Assembly: GCA_018266555.1 (NCBI GenBank)
Contig: JAFEAF010000010.1
Coordinates: forward strand, 107,889 to 171,888
Reading direction: 5' to 3'
Length of the DNA: 64,000 nucleotides
Source: Bacteroidota bacterium
GTDB lineage: Bacteria; Bacteroidota; Bacteroidia; Chitinophagales; Chitinophagaceae
Of the stretch, positions 28,251-37,284 are shown piece by piece. The notes beneath the pieces were generated by a model. The model saw only the letters and a list, made by a program, of their open reading frames with translations. It was not told the DNA's origin and did not search any database. Position 1 is the first letter of the stretch. The number at the start of each line of letters is the position of its first letter. The position numbers and the translations under genes were made by a program.

Positions 28251-28898
28251 TTACTTTTTCAAAAGCCTGAATGCATGTGTCCATGTATTATGAATAAAGC
28301 CGGGAATACACCAAAGGATACAGAGAGGTTCAATAGCTCTTGCCGCTTCAATTTTCCCCATATCTTCCGTATCAAATCCAAATACCGAAAGAATATCAGT
28401 TACAATTTTCTTTGCTCCTTCATCATTTCCGCAAATGAACATGGAGGGTTTTCCTTCTGGGAAATTTGGTTTATACATCAAGGCATTTCCGATACTATTA
28501 AATGCTTTTACAACTTTAGCATCCGGAATTTGCTTTTGAATTTTTTCCATCAGCGATTCTTCAAGCGAAGTGAAAAAGTGAATTACTCCGTTTGCAGGAG
28601 CGGCAGCCGTAATAGGATTCGTAGTATCAATGACCACTTTTCAGCTAAAGTTTTTTTCTCCAGCCGATTTAATGATCTCACCAGTGGCAAGACCATTTGA
28701 AGCCAGTACCAGCATTTCTCCAAACCGGGCAGTTTCTTCAAAGGATCCCGTTTTTCCGCTTTTGTTTTCAGATTTCCATTTTACCACTTCCTCTTTAGCT
28801 GTATTACGGGTGCCCAGCATGACCTCGTATCCTTCTGATAGAAATGCGCTGCCTAAAACACGACCTACGATACCGGAGCCTATAATTCCTATTTTCAT
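28251..28898 (-). pseudogene. NADPH-dependent F420 reductase-like oxidoreductase, interrupted by an in-frame TGA
   Basis: A single continuous reading frame of 216 codons encodes a Rossmann-fold protein. The N-terminal MKIGIIGSGIVGRVLGSAF dinucleotide motif, MLGTRN, the VIDTTNPI block and KAFNSIGNALM are typical of the NADPH-dependent F420 oxidoreductase / NADP-binding group. A TGA at 28641-28643 stops it after residue 85 (GEKNFS-stop-KVVIDTTNP). The family normally has a glycine codon here (NFSGKVVIDTTNP), so one base change from GGA to TGA explains the stop. Sequence on both sides is otherwise intact, so this is either a recent nonsense mutation or a base error. TGA is a normal terminator elsewhere in the window, so recoding is unlikely. 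A GTG at 28637 could restart the C-terminal part but would lack the NADP site. Confidence 0.8.
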
Positions 28899-28910
28899 AA
28901 TTAATAAGTT

Positions 28911-28918
28911 TAAATTTG
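28911..28918 (+). promoter_or_regulatory. -7 box of the ruvB promoter
   Basis: TAAATTTG matches TAnnTTTG perfectly, 26 bases before the ruvB ATG. No convincing -33 TTG is seen. Confidence 0.5.
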
Positions 28919-28944
28919 TTTACAAATAAGAATCAAAAAAGTTC

Positions 28945-29979
28945 ATGACCAATCCCAATTTAAATAATGATAAAGAAGTGCTGACCGCAGCCGATAAGGA
29001 ATTTGAAAATAATATCCGCCCCAAACAGATTGAAGATTTTGCAGGGCAGTCACAAATCATCGAAAACCTGAAAATTTTTATCAAAGCGGCAAAGCTGCGT
29101 GGCGAAGCGCTGGATCATATTTTATTTCATGGGCCTCCGGGATTAGGAAAAACAACACTATCAAGAATAGTTGCCAATGAATTAGGCGTGAATATCAGGG
29201 AAACTTCCGGGCCGGTGATTGAAAAACCAGGAGATCTTGCCGGGTTACTTACAAATCTAGAAGCCAATGATGTCTTATTCATTGATGAGATACACCGGCT
29301 CAGCACCGTGGTGGAAGAATATTTGTATAGCGCAATGGAAGATTACCGCATTGATATCATGATTGACAGCGGGCCCAATGCAAGAAGCATTCAGATCAAC
29401 CTGAATCCTTTTACCCTTGTTGGTGCTACCACCCGCAGCGGATTGCTGACTGCACCTTTATTATCAAGGTTTGCCATAAAATCAAGATTGGAATATTACA
29501 ATGCTGAAACTTTGAGAAGCATTATTCACCGCTCTGCAAAAATTCTCGGATCGAAAATTTCAAAAGATGCCATTAATGAAATTGCCGGGAGAAGCCGGGG
29601 CACTCCCCGTATTGCTAATGGACTGCTGCGGAGAGTGAGAGATTTTGCACAGGTTTTAAAAGACGGGGATATTGACCTGGAGATCACGCAACATTCATTA
29701 AAAGCATTGAATGTGGATGAATACGGCCTGGATGATATGGATAATAAAATCATACTGACGATCATTGAAAAATTCAAAGGCGGGCCCGTGGGCATTACTA
29801 CCATTGCCACTGCTGTGGGTGAAGAACCGGGAACTTTAGAAGAAGTATATGAGCCGTTTTTAATCCAGGAAGGGTTTTTAAAAAGAACACCTCGTGGAAG
29901 AGAAGCTACTCATAAAGCTTATGAACATCTTGGAAGAAAACCAATAACCGGAATGGAAGGTAATCTATTCGATACATAA
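28945..29979 (+). CDS. ruvB: Holliday junction branch-migration helicase RuvB
   Basis: This AAA+ motor forms hexameric rings that drive branch migration with RuvA on Holliday junctions. It has 344 residues, the usual length. Walker A is [10 protein letters not shown] (about 64-73), Walker B is LFIDEIHRL (about 112-120), and sensor I is [10 protein letters not shown]. The C-terminal winged helix ([37 protein letters not shown]-like) is intact. ruvA is not adjacent. A bidirectional terminator follows. Confidence 0.97.
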   Translation: MTNPNLNNDKEVLTAADKEFENNIRPKQIEDFAGQSQIIENLKIFIKAAKLRGEALDHILFHGPPGLGKTTLSRIVANELGVNIRETSGPVIEKPGDLAGLLTNLEANDVLFIDEIHRLSTVVEEYLYSAMEDYRIDIMIDSGPNARSIQINLNPFTLVGATTRSGLLTAPLLSRFAIKSRLEYYNAETLRSIIHRSAKILGSKISKDAINEIAGRSRGTPRIANGLLRRVRDFAQVLKDGDIDLEITQHSLKALNVDEYGLDDMDNKIILTIIEKFKGGPVGITTIATAVGEEPGTLEEVYEPFLIQEGFLKRTPRGREATHKAYEHLGRKPITGMEGNLFDT

Positions 29980-29980
29980 A

Positions 29981-30011
29981 AAAGGGATAAAAATTTCCTA
30001 TTTATCCCTTT
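29981..30011. terminator. Bidirectional terminator between ruvB and the response regulator
   Basis: A perfect 11-base stem, AAAGGGATAAA (29981-29991) and TTTATCCCTTT (30001-30011), surrounds a 9-base loop. It is flanked by A on one side and T on the other, in the gap of two convergent genes. Confidence 0.85.
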
Positions 30012-30036
30012 CAATCAAATAAATCAGAGTACAAAA

Positions 30037-30735
30037 CTACTCCTGTACCACCAGCCTGAATCCATTGCCATGAATATTCACAATCTCAATTTTAGAATCG
30101 TCTTTTAGATATTTTCTCAGTTTGGCAATATACACATCCATGCTGCGGCCGTTGAAATAGGTATCGCTGCCCCAGATCTTTTTTAAGGCCTGTTCCCTCG
30201 GAAGTAAATCATTGAGGTGTTCCGCCAGCAATTTCAGCAATTCATTTTCTTTGGGCGATAATGTTTGTGTAATACCATTATGAACCAGTTGGCGCAATTT
30301 GGGATTGAAGTGATAACCGGCAAGATTAAATTCTTTATTCTCACTTTCTTTGGTAAGCTCTTCGTTCCGTTTCAGGATGGCTTTGATCTTCAGCAGCAAT
30401 ACTTCACTATCAAACGGCTTGGTGATATAATCATCAGCACCGAGTTTATATCCCTGGATAATATCTTCTTTCATTGTTTTAGCGCTGAGAAAAAACAATG
30501 GAATATCGGGGTCTACATCACGAATTTCTTCTGCCAGTGTAAAGCCGTCCATATTCGGCATCATTACATCTAACAGGCAGAGTTCAAACTTTTCACGTTG
30601 GAACGCAGCAAGGCCGAGACGGCCATCCCGTTCCAGCGTTACATCATAATCATTTAACTCCAGGTAATTTTTTAATACACTTCCAAGATTAGGATCATCT
30701 TCGCAAAGTAAAATTTTGTGTTTTTTTCCTTCCAT
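30037..30735 (-). CDS. OmpR/PhoB-type response regulator (RprY-like), orphan
   Basis: The protein has 232 residues. The receiver domain (1-~120) has the acidic pocket EDD near residue 12, the phospho-acceptor Asp in LLDVMMPNMDG at about residue 56, the Thr/Ser switch in FLSAKT and the lysine in YITKPFD. The C-terminal winged-helix DNA-binding domain (about 135-230) has LSPKENELLKLLAEH and SMDVYIAKLRKYLKDD. It resembles the Bacteroidota RprY group. No histidine kinase gene is in the window, so its partner must be elsewhere. It is monocistronic and separated from ruvB by a terminator. Confidence 0.9.
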   Translation of the reverse strand: MEGKKHKILLCEDDPNLGSVLKNYLELNDYDVTLERDGRLGLAAFQREKFELCLLDVMMPNMDGFTLAEEIRDVDPDIPLFFLSAKTMKEDIIQGYKLGADDYITKPFDSEVLLLKIKAILKRNEELTKESENKEFNLAGYHFNPKLRQLVHNGITQTLSPKENELLKLLAEHLNDLLPREQALKKIWGSDTYFNGRSMDVYIAKLRKYLKDDSKIEIVNIHGNGFRLVVQE

Positions 30736-30847
30736 GATTACAGGTTTTGTTAATGAGACAAATAAAGGTAAAGCATTTGCTTTATTTCCGGTTACCCGGA
30801 TAATTTTTTGTTAAGAGTAGCTATATGAGCGATTTCGTTGCAATGAT

Positions 30848-30855
30848 TATTTTTG
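30848..30855 (+). promoter_or_regulatory. -7 box of the GroES-like gene
   Basis: TATTTTTG matches TAnnTTTG perfectly, 16 bases before the ATG at 30872. Confidence 0.5.
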
Positions 30856-30871
30856 CTTCTCAATTTTTTCT

Positions 30872-31249
30872 ATGGCCATGCACATTACCCCGGATAACCG
30901 GTTAAAAAAACTTGTTGTAATTGGTGACAGGGTGCTGATCAAACCCACCAAACCCGATGAAAGAACTGCAAGTGGCTTATACCTGCCACCGGGCGTTCAG
31001 GAAAAAGAAAAAGTGCAGCAGGGCTATGTGATAAAGACAGGACCTGGCTATGCCATCCCCATACCAGTAGAAAATGAACCATGGAAAAGCGATGAAGAGC
31101 AGGTAAAATATCTTCCATTACAGGCAAAAGAAGGCGATCTTGCTATTTTTTTAGTCAGCGGCGCTACTGAGGTGATGTATGAAAAAGAAAAATATTTCAT
31201 TGTACCTCAAGGAGCGATCTTGATGCTGGAGCGGGAAGAGGATTTGTAG
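30872..31249 (+). CDS. GroES-like co-chaperone family protein, diverged
   Basis: The protein has 125 residues in the GroES beta-barrel fold. The core motif VVIGDRVLIKPTKPDERTASGLYLPP at about 14-38 matches the GroES signature, and GDLAIFLVSGATEVMYEKEKYFIVPQGAILML forms the C-terminal strands. It is about 30 residues longer than a standard GroES, with the mobile-loop region replaced by a longer insert (about 50-80, including PIPVENEPWKSDEEQVKYL). No groEL follows, so this is not the normal groESL operon; it is a paralogue with an unclear client. A second ATG two codons later (30878) is equally possible as start. Confidence 0.78.
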   Translation: MAMHITPDNRLKKLVVIGDRVLIKPTKPDERTASGLYLPPGVQEKEKVQQGYVIKTGPGYAIPIPVENEPWKSDEEQVKYLPLQAKEGDLAIFLVSGATEVMYEKEKYFIVPQGAILMLEREEDL

Positions 31250-31284
31250 CTTGATTTTAATATTTTCGGTTTAAATATTTTTCA

Positions 31285-32847
31285 GTGGCAGATACTTCAA
31301 GGTTTTTACAGGCCGTAAAAGACGGGTACAATTTCAAAGGCGAAAGCCTGAAGATCGGTTGTGCCATACTGGATGGAAATGTAATCAGCGGGGCCGATGT
31401 TCTGATTCCCTTAAAAACTTTAAATCGTCATGGATTGATAGCCGGCGCTACCGGCACCGGGAAAACAAAAACACTCCAGGTATTGAGTGAAGGATTGAGT
31501 GATGCGGGTATTCCTGTGGTGGTGATGGATATCAAAGGTGATTTCAGCGGCATTGCTGCTGCAGGAACTGTAAATGATAAGATAAACGAACGATGCAAGC
31601 TTCTGAGCGTTGAATTCAAACCTTCGGCATACCCGGTAGAGTTACTGACTTTGAGCAACCAAAAAGGGACCCGCCTTCGAGCCACCGTAAGTGAATTTGG
31701 CCCTGTATTACTTTCCAAAATTTTGGGATTGAATGATACGCAGGAAAGTTTTGTGTCCATGATTTTTAAATATTGTGATGACAGCAAACTTCCATTACTT
31801 GACCTGAAAGATTTTATCAAAATTCTTCAATATATCAGTGATGAAGGAAAAGAAGAGATGGAAAAGAGTTATGGAAAAATTTCAACTTCTTCCACCGGAA
31901 CGATTCTTCGTAAAGTAATCGAATTACAGCAACAGAAAGCTGATCTTTTTTTTGGCGAAAAAAGCTTTGAAGTGGATGACCTGATGCGTCTCAATGATGA
32001 CGGAAGAGGAATGGTTTCTGTAATTCGGGTAACCGATCTGCAGGATCGCCCAAAATTATTTTCCACATTCATGTTGCAATTGCTGGCGGAATTATATGCC
32101 ACTTGTCCGGAAGTAGGTGACCTGGATAAACCCAGGCTTGTCTTGTTTATAGACGAAGCACATCTTATTTTCCAGGAAGCAAGCAATGCGTTACTTCAAC
32201 AAATAGAGACCATCATAAAACTGATTCGCTCCAAAGGTATCGGGATTTATTTTTGTACACAAAACCCAATGGATGTGCCTTCGTCTGTGTTGGCACAGTT
32301 AGGTTTGAAAGTGCAACATGCTTTAAGGGCATTTACTGCTGCTGATAGAAAAACGATCAAACAGACATCGGAAAATTATCCGGAAACGGAATTTTATAAA
32401 ACCGAAGAGCTGATCACTCAGTTGGGAATTGGCGAAGCATTAGTAACTATTTTGAATGAAAAAGGAATTCCAACGCCATTGGTGCATTGCATGATGTGCC
32501 CGCCACGAAGCAAGATGGATATTTTAACCGATGTTGAAATTGACGCAGTAATAGCAAAATCAAAAATTGCTGCAAGATATAACCAGGTCATAGATAGCCA
32601 AAGCGCTTATGAAATTCTGAATGGTAAATTAGAAGATGCTGCAAAAAAGAGCGAAGAAATAAAACAAGAGCAACAACAGCAAAAGGAACAACGGCCAAAA
32701 CCACCGGGAAGAGTTTCTAAAAAAGATGATTCTATTTTTGATAATCCGGTTTTAAAACAAGTAGGCAGAACGGCTGCCAGTGTTATTACCAGAAGCCTGC
32801 TAGGTGTTTTAGGCCTGGGGGGGCGCAGAAGAAAAAGTATATTCTGA
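31285..32847 (+). CDS. HerA-like ATPase (DUF853 family)
   Basis: The protein has 520 residues and starts with GTG at 31285; the start is supported by the typical family N-terminus ADTSRFLQAVKDGYNFKGESLKIG. Walker A is AGATGTGKTKTL at about 51-62 and Walker B is LVLFIDEAHLIF at about 287-298. This is the FtsK-HerA superfamily, of which DUF853 members are thought to be DNA-translocating ATPases or helicases. The C-terminal tail is rich in Gln/Lys and ends with a glycine/arginine-rich stretch (LGLGGRRRKSIF), likely nucleic-acid binding. Its cellular role is not established. It lies 35 bases after the GroES-like gene. Confidence 0.88.
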   Translation: MADTSRFLQAVKDGYNFKGESLKIGCAILDGNVISGADVLIPLKTLNRHGLIAGATGTGKTKTLQVLSEGLSDAGIPVVVMDIKGDFSGIAAAGTVNDKINERCKLLSVEFKPSAYPVELLTLSNQKGTRLRATVSEFGPVLLSKILGLNDTQESFVSMIFKYCDDSKLPLLDLKDFIKILQYISDEGKEEMEKSYGKISTSSTGTILRKVIELQQQKADLFFGEKSFEVDDLMRLNDDGRGMVSVIRVTDLQDRPKLFSTFMLQLLAELYATCPEVGDLDKPRLVLFIDEAHLIFQEASNALLQQIETIIKLIRSKGIGIYFCTQNPMDVPSSVLAQLGLKVQHALRAFTAADRKTIKQTSENYPETEFYKTEELITQLGIGEALVTILNEKGIPTPLVHCMMCPPRSKMDILTDVEIDAVIAKSKIAARYNQVIDSQSAYEILNGKLEDAAKKSEEIKQEQQQQKEQRPKPPGRVSKKDDSIFDNPVLKQVGRTAASVITRSLLGVLGLGGRRRKSIF

Positions 32848-33054
32848 TCTGTCATTTTATCAGCCCTGAATTATTTTTCTTTCGTTATTAATTAATATGT
32901 GATTTGAATTATAGCAACCTGAATAAGCCTGATACAAAAATGTTTTCCGGGCAAATCAATATTTCAGGTAAAGGCTTATATTAGTATTTAAATAGAAGCA
33001 GCGTTGAATTGAAGTCATTACTTTTTCAATAAATAAAAATTTAAAACAACTGTT

Positions 33055-33774
33055 ATGCCCGAACAAAAAGTTTTTGTTGCAAGCGATGAGAGTAAAGCGA
33101 AAGCAAAACAATTACGCCTCTTTGCAATCCTTGCATGGCTGATTGCCATTGCCGGGGAAATTTTTGCCATATTTAAATTAATCCACAATAATACTTTGGT
33201 ATGGCTGATTGTAGCCATCGTAGTGATTTTGATTTTAGCTGTCACCGGTTCGATGCTTTGGAAAAAAGCCAACCGTCTGGATCCTGCATCGGAAAAAGAT
33301 AAAGTGAAATTTTTTATTCAAAACCAGTTAGGAGCCATTATTGGTGTCCTGGCTTTTTTGCCTTTGGTGATTGCCATATTCATGAACAAAGACATTGATA
33401 AAAAAACCAAAGGCATTGCGGGTGTGATAGCTGTTATAGCCATGCTAATAGCTGGTATCACAGGTATTGATTTTAATCCGCCTTCGATAGAAAAATATAC
33501 GAGGGAGATTAATCAGCAGGATAGTGTATTAAGTAAATTGACCCCGGGCAATAACCTGGTGTATCTGGCAAAAGAAGGGACAGTATATCATATTTATCCA
33601 GATTGCCAGTATATCAAAAACAGGGATGGTGTTACTCAAGTAACCATAAAACAAGCGTTTGATCAAAGAGGCCTTTCACAATTATGCAAGGTCTGTGAAA
33701 AACGGGCAATGAAAGAAAAGAATCTGACACCTGAGGAAACAGGAAATAAAAATGATACGGATAATACACAATAG
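33055..33774 (+). CDS. Uncharacterised membrane protein with C-terminal Cys/His motif
   Basis: The protein has 239 residues. Four membrane helices (about 22-40, 46-66, 91-107 and 117-135) are followed by a soluble tail. The tail has the pattern G-x3-H-x4-C, then about 25 residues, then LCKVCEKR (residues ~178-220), which looks like a small zinc or metal site. The same G..YH...C / GL..C..C pattern is a C-terminal appendage in many unrelated bacterial proteins, so no function follows. It is probably not a shadow gene: the frame is long, begins with a strong ATG, and has coherent hydrophobic segments. No operon partner is evident. The name cannot be given. Confidence 0.65.
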   Translation: MPEQKVFVASDESKAKAKQLRLFAILAWLIAIAGEIFAIFKLIHNNTLVWLIVAIVVILILAVTGSMLWKKANRLDPASEKDKVKFFIQNQLGAIIGVLAFLPLVIAIFMNKDIDKKTKGIAGVIAVIAMLIAGITGIDFNPPSIEKYTREINQQDSVLSKLTPGNNLVYLAKEGTVYHIYPDCQYIKNRDGVTQVTIKQAFDQRGLSQLCKVCEKRAMKEKNLTPEETGNKNDTDNTQ

Positions 33775-33869
33775 AAATGTAACGGTGTGCGGGTTATTTG
33801 ATTATTTTATTACTTCAGCATGGTTCTGAAGCGGAGGGCAGGCAAGAGAAATTTTATAGATTATCCTTT

Positions 33870-34991
33870 CTACAGTTTAACAAACTTAAGATTTTCAATT
33901 CTGCTGCTCAACAATATCCTTAGATAATACATGCCTGACGGAAGCGCCTGGATTGCTATATTTTTCTGGTTAATAAAGCTGGCTACTACCGTACCTTCCA
34001 TGTTAATGATTTGCGCTTTAAAATTATTTTCCTGTGTCACTATTGATAAAAAATTACCGGCAGGATTTGGAAAAATGGATGTATGCTCTGAATATTGTAC
34101 GTGTACACTCCTGATAGTGGAATACTCATATTTACCATCAATATCCTCCTGTCTTAACCTGTAATAGTTTAACCCAATTGCGGGATTTGTATCTATGTAT
34201 TGATATTGATTGTTGATCCCACTACCCGGGCTTGCTGCAGCTACAAAACCTAAAGTCACCCATGATATACCATTAGCAGATCTTTCTACATAAAATCCTT
34301 TGTTATTTATTTCGTCAGCAGTTTGCCATTTCAACAAACAACCCGTTGGTACAGTCGCAGCAGTAAAAGAAATAAAATTGACTGGAAGTATGATAGTGGC
34401 GGTAAGCGAAAGGTTATCAAAATAGCTGTCAACAGAAGTACCATTATTTGAAGTTCCTATCAACCGGATCCTTATAGTTCTTGTGTTGGCAGGAGCTACC
34501 CTGGTATCGGTGTACTGCACCCATCCTCCGGTATTAGTTTTCGTTCCGGTAGTATATGAGAAAAGCACTGTCCCCGAACCATTCCGGTATTCTGCAATCA
34601 TTTCTGTCCCATCTGCCGGAGATTGGTTATATGAAGACATATATCCGGAAAATGTTACACTATATTTACCAGCATCAATTGAAACAGCGTTGGCTGAGAC
34701 ATTAATGTCCTGGTATAATTCATATTTTCCACCAGTACCGAGGCCTCCGCAACCGGGGTAAAAAAAATAATTACCGTTTTGAGCAACTGGAAAACCGTTT
34801 TGATTACCCTGTATACGCCAGCCGCTGGATGTATAACAGTTTGATCCCACATTTTGTGCTGTAGTCCAGCCATTAGAAGTAGGAACAGATTCTGCAGACG
34901 GATCAGAAATCATATTTTGGGATGAAGCAGAAAAAAAAACAAACAGGAGTACCAGAAACAAAAAAAAACTGAAAAAGCGATTTTTTTTCAT
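33870..34991 (-). CDS. T9SS-secreted protein with C-terminal sorting domain
   Basis: The protein has 373 residues. The ATG at 34991 starts a signal peptide (MKKNRFFSFFLFLVLLFVFFSASSQ). An N-terminal beta-sandwich domain (about 30-205, NSADPSAESVPTSNGWTTAQNV-like and GKYSVTFSGYMSSYNQSP) resembles a carbohydrate-binding or adhesin module. A middle FN3-like strand region (VNFISFTAATVPTGCLLKWQTADEINNKGFYVERSANG) and a type A sorting domain at the C-terminus follow (SIFPNPAGNFLSIV ... PSGMYYLRI ... LKFVKL). The sorting domain directs type IX secretion and attachment or release at the cell surface. The cargo role is unknown. It is alone on its strand, with GC-rich repeat DNA at its 5' side. Confidence 0.88.
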   Translation of the reverse strand: MKKNRFFSFFLFLVLLFVFFSASSQNMISDPSAESVPTSNGWTTAQNVGSNCYTSSGWRIQGNQNGFPVAQNGNYFFYPGCGGLGTGGKYELYQDINVSANAVSIDAGKYSVTFSGYMSSYNQSPADGTEMIAEYRNGSGTVLFSYTTGTKTNTGGWVQYTDTRVAPANTRTIRIRLIGTSNNGTSVDSYFDNLSLTATIILPVNFISFTAATVPTGCLLKWQTADEINNKGFYVERSANGISWVTLGFVAAASPGSGINNQYQYIDTNPAIGLNYYRLRQEDIDGKYEYSTIRSVHVQYSEHTSIFPNPAGNFLSIVTQENNFKAQIINMEGTVVASFINQKNIAIQALPSGMYYLRILLSSRIENLKFVKL

Positions 34992-35302
34992 GTAAATATT
35001 TTTTATTGTTTTATTTGTTATATGCCCGCCTGACCGGACGGGCAGGGAATTCGTCATATAATTTTCATTGCTCTGAAATAATAGCTCGAAAATTTTATGG
35101 CTCATTTCATAACAAAAGGTTTTAAATGGGTTGTGACGTAAAATTAAGTGAAAGGTTTAATTTCGGTACGTATAAACACTTATTTTTATTAACAAAAAAG
35201 GATGAGGAATAAACCAAGACTTAGGAAAGAGGAATTAAAAAAGTTATTATGACGGAGAAGGTATTACATATTAGAAAAGTAAAGTTTCCCCGTTTGTACT
35301 GA
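34992..35302. other. Non-coding gap between T9SS protein and recQ
   Basis: About 311 bases carry no supportable gene. It holds the GC-rich inverted repeat at 35023-35044 and otherwise AT-rich DNA with poly-A/T runs. No TAnnTTTG box is obvious for the T9SS gene. The region probably contains that gene's promoter and the 3' region of the recQ transcript. Confidence 0.5.
35023..35044. repeat. GC-rich inverted repeat
   Basis: Arms TGCCCGCC and GGCGGGCA-like halves (TGCCCG 35023-35028, CGGGCA 35039-35044, inner CC/GG with one bulged base) form a hairpin in the leader of the T9SS gene. It resembles the palindrome at 21083-21098. Confidence 0.6.
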
Positions 35303-37237
35303 CTATTTTATTCTTACCAAACCATCTTTATCCATTTCAATTTTATTTTCAGCCTGGAGAAATTCAATTACTTTCCAGGCTTTTTCTTTTTTTACATCAA
35401 AGAGTCTGAGCAATAGATCCTGGGCAGGTATCGGCTTGTCTTTTACAGAATTGATAATACGGGTATTGATATTTTCAAATTCTTCTTTACTTAGTACAAA
35501 TGCTTTTTGCCGAAGGCAATTATCACAAATACCGCAGCGGGATAAAGAGGTATCACCAAAATAAGAAGCGATCATCCGGCTCCGGCATTCCGTTTTTTCC
35601 CGGATAAAATGAATTAGTTCTTTGCACCGCAATCTGAATTTTTCTTTCCGGTGATTGTAATCGGACATGTTAATGGTAAGGTCTTCAGTTTTTATGCGAT
35701 TGCGAAGAAGGAATAATTGCGGTATGTCTTTTTGTGGTTGATAAAAAATGATTCCGGAACGATGCAATTCCTGCAACTGTTTTTTTACTTCTTCTGGATT
35801 TTTTTTGATCAAACTGGTAAGCACTAATTCAGAAATGGGAACTTCATGGTCAAATATTCCTTCATACGCTCTCAGTAGCGACTTGATAGCAGCTTCCAGT
35901 TCCGGATGTGATTTTTCAAACTCATACAATGGCGCCTTACCGGTTATGAACTGAACAGTAGATGGAATAAACGCCTGCTCATTAAATGCCAGCCAGCCTT
36001 CCTGCTCCAGTGCTTTTAAAGAAAATAAAACAATATGGCTATTGAGTTTGAATTTTTTTAGAAAATCTGCGATATCAAAATCAAAAGATTCTCCCTGGCC
36101 GCCGCCAGACGGAATTTGTAAATAGTTTGAAACAGCCTGGTACACATTTTTTATTTCTGATAAAGGAGGAAATCGCTGTGCAGTCAGGTTTTCCAAGTCA
36201 TGCAGATCTTTTTCATCATAAAGCAAAACTGCATAAGATTTTTTTCCATCCCGGCCGGCCCGGCCTGCTTCCTGGTAATAATTTTCCAAACAATCCGGAA
36301 CATCAGTATGAATCACTGACCGGACATCCGGTTTGTCAATCCCCATTCCGAATGCATTGGTGCAAACAATCACTCTTGTTTTATTTTCAATCCATGCTTC
36401 CTGTTTCCGGTTACGATCATCCTGAACTAATCCGGCATGATAATAATCGGCTGCAATATTTTGCAGCTGTAAAAGCTCACTGATTTCTTTTGTTCGCTTA
36501 CGGCTTTTACAATATACTATGGAACTGCCCGGCACTTTTGTGAGAACTTCAATTATTTTATTGATTTTTGAATCTATTTTAAAAACACTGAATGAAAGAT
36601 TAGGGCGTTCAAATGATTGTCGAAAAATATGTTGAGTCTTGAAATATAATTTTTCACAAATATCAGTTTGCACTTCAGGCGTGGCAGATGCAGTGAGTGC
36701 AAGAATAGGAACATCTGGTAATTCTTCTTTTAATGCAGCGATACGTAAATAAGGTGGGCGAAAATCGTAACCCCACTGAGAAATGCAGTGTGCTTCATCC
36801 ACGGCAATCAAATTTATATCCATGCCCGGCAGATATTCTTTGAATAAAGCAGTCTCCAGTCTTTCAGGCGAAACATAAAGGAATTTGCAATTGCTGTTTG
36901 ATGCAACTTTTAAAGTATTTACAATTTCTTTTCTGCTCATTCCGGAAAAGATGGCGAATGCCGTAATTCCTTTTTTACGAATATTCTCTACCTGGTCTTT
37001 CATTAATGCGATAAGCGGGGAGATCACTAAACACATTCCTTCTTTCGCCAAAGCCGGCACTTGGTAACAAAGCGATTTTCCGCCGCCTGTTGGCATCAAT
37101 GCAAGCGTATCATTTCCGTTTAAAACGGATTCAATGATTTCTTTTTGTAACGGGCGAAATGAATCAAATCCCCAATATTGTTTGAGTATCTCGTGAATCA
37201 TGAGACGTGAATCGTCAGGTAAAGAATGATCAGACAT
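35303..37237 (-). CDS. recQ: ATP-dependent DNA helicase RecQ
   Basis: This superfamily-2 3'-5' helicase acts in recombination and fork repair. It has 644 residues. Walker A is MPTGGGKSLCYQ (Lys at about 54), the DEAH box lies in AVDEAHCISQWGYDFRPPY, and the aromatic-rich loop and motif VI (QEAGRAGRDG) are present. The zinc-binding cysteines follow (CRSRMIASYFGD ... RCGICDNC), then a winged-helix domain. I cannot clearly identify an HRDC domain at the C-terminus. An alternative ATG at 37201 would remove 12 poorly conserved residues. No recombination partner is adjacent. Confidence 0.95.
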   Translation of the reverse strand: MSDHSLPDDSRLMIHEILKQYWGFDSFRPLQKEIIESVLNGNDTLALMPTGGGKSLCYQVPALAKEGMCLVISPLIALMKDQVENIRKKGITAFAIFSGMSRKEIVNTLKVASNSNCKFLYVSPERLETALFKEYLPGMDINLIAVDEAHCISQWGYDFRPPYLRIAALKEELPDVPILALTASATPEVQTDICEKLYFKTQHIFRQSFERPNLSFSVFKIDSKINKIIEVLTKVPGSSIVYCKSRKRTKEISELLQLQNIAADYYHAGLVQDDRNRKQEAWIENKTRVIVCTNAFGMGIDKPDVRSVIHTDVPDCLENYYQEAGRAGRDGKKSYAVLLYDEKDLHDLENLTAQRFPPLSEIKNVYQAVSNYLQIPSGGGQGESFDFDIADFLKKFKLNSHIVLFSLKALEQEGWLAFNEQAFIPSTVQFITGKAPLYEFEKSHPELEAAIKSLLRAYEGIFDHEVPISELVLTSLIKKNPEEVKKQLQELHRSGIIFYQPQKDIPQLFLLRNRIKTEDLTINMSDYNHRKEKFRLRCKELIHFIREKTECRSRMIASYFGDTSLSRCGICDNCLRQKAFVLSKEEFENINTRIINSVKDKPIPAQDLLLRLFDVKKEKAWKVIEFLQAENKIEMDKDGLVRIK

Positions 37238-37284
37238 TGAAAAAACAGATGTTCTATGAAGTTAGACAAAGAAATTTTTTTTAA

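Noticed and set aside
28641-28643. TGA recoding as glycine or selenocysteine
   Set aside because: TGA ends other genes here, there is no selenocysteine element, and the family has a plain glycine at this spot, so a single mutation or error is simpler.
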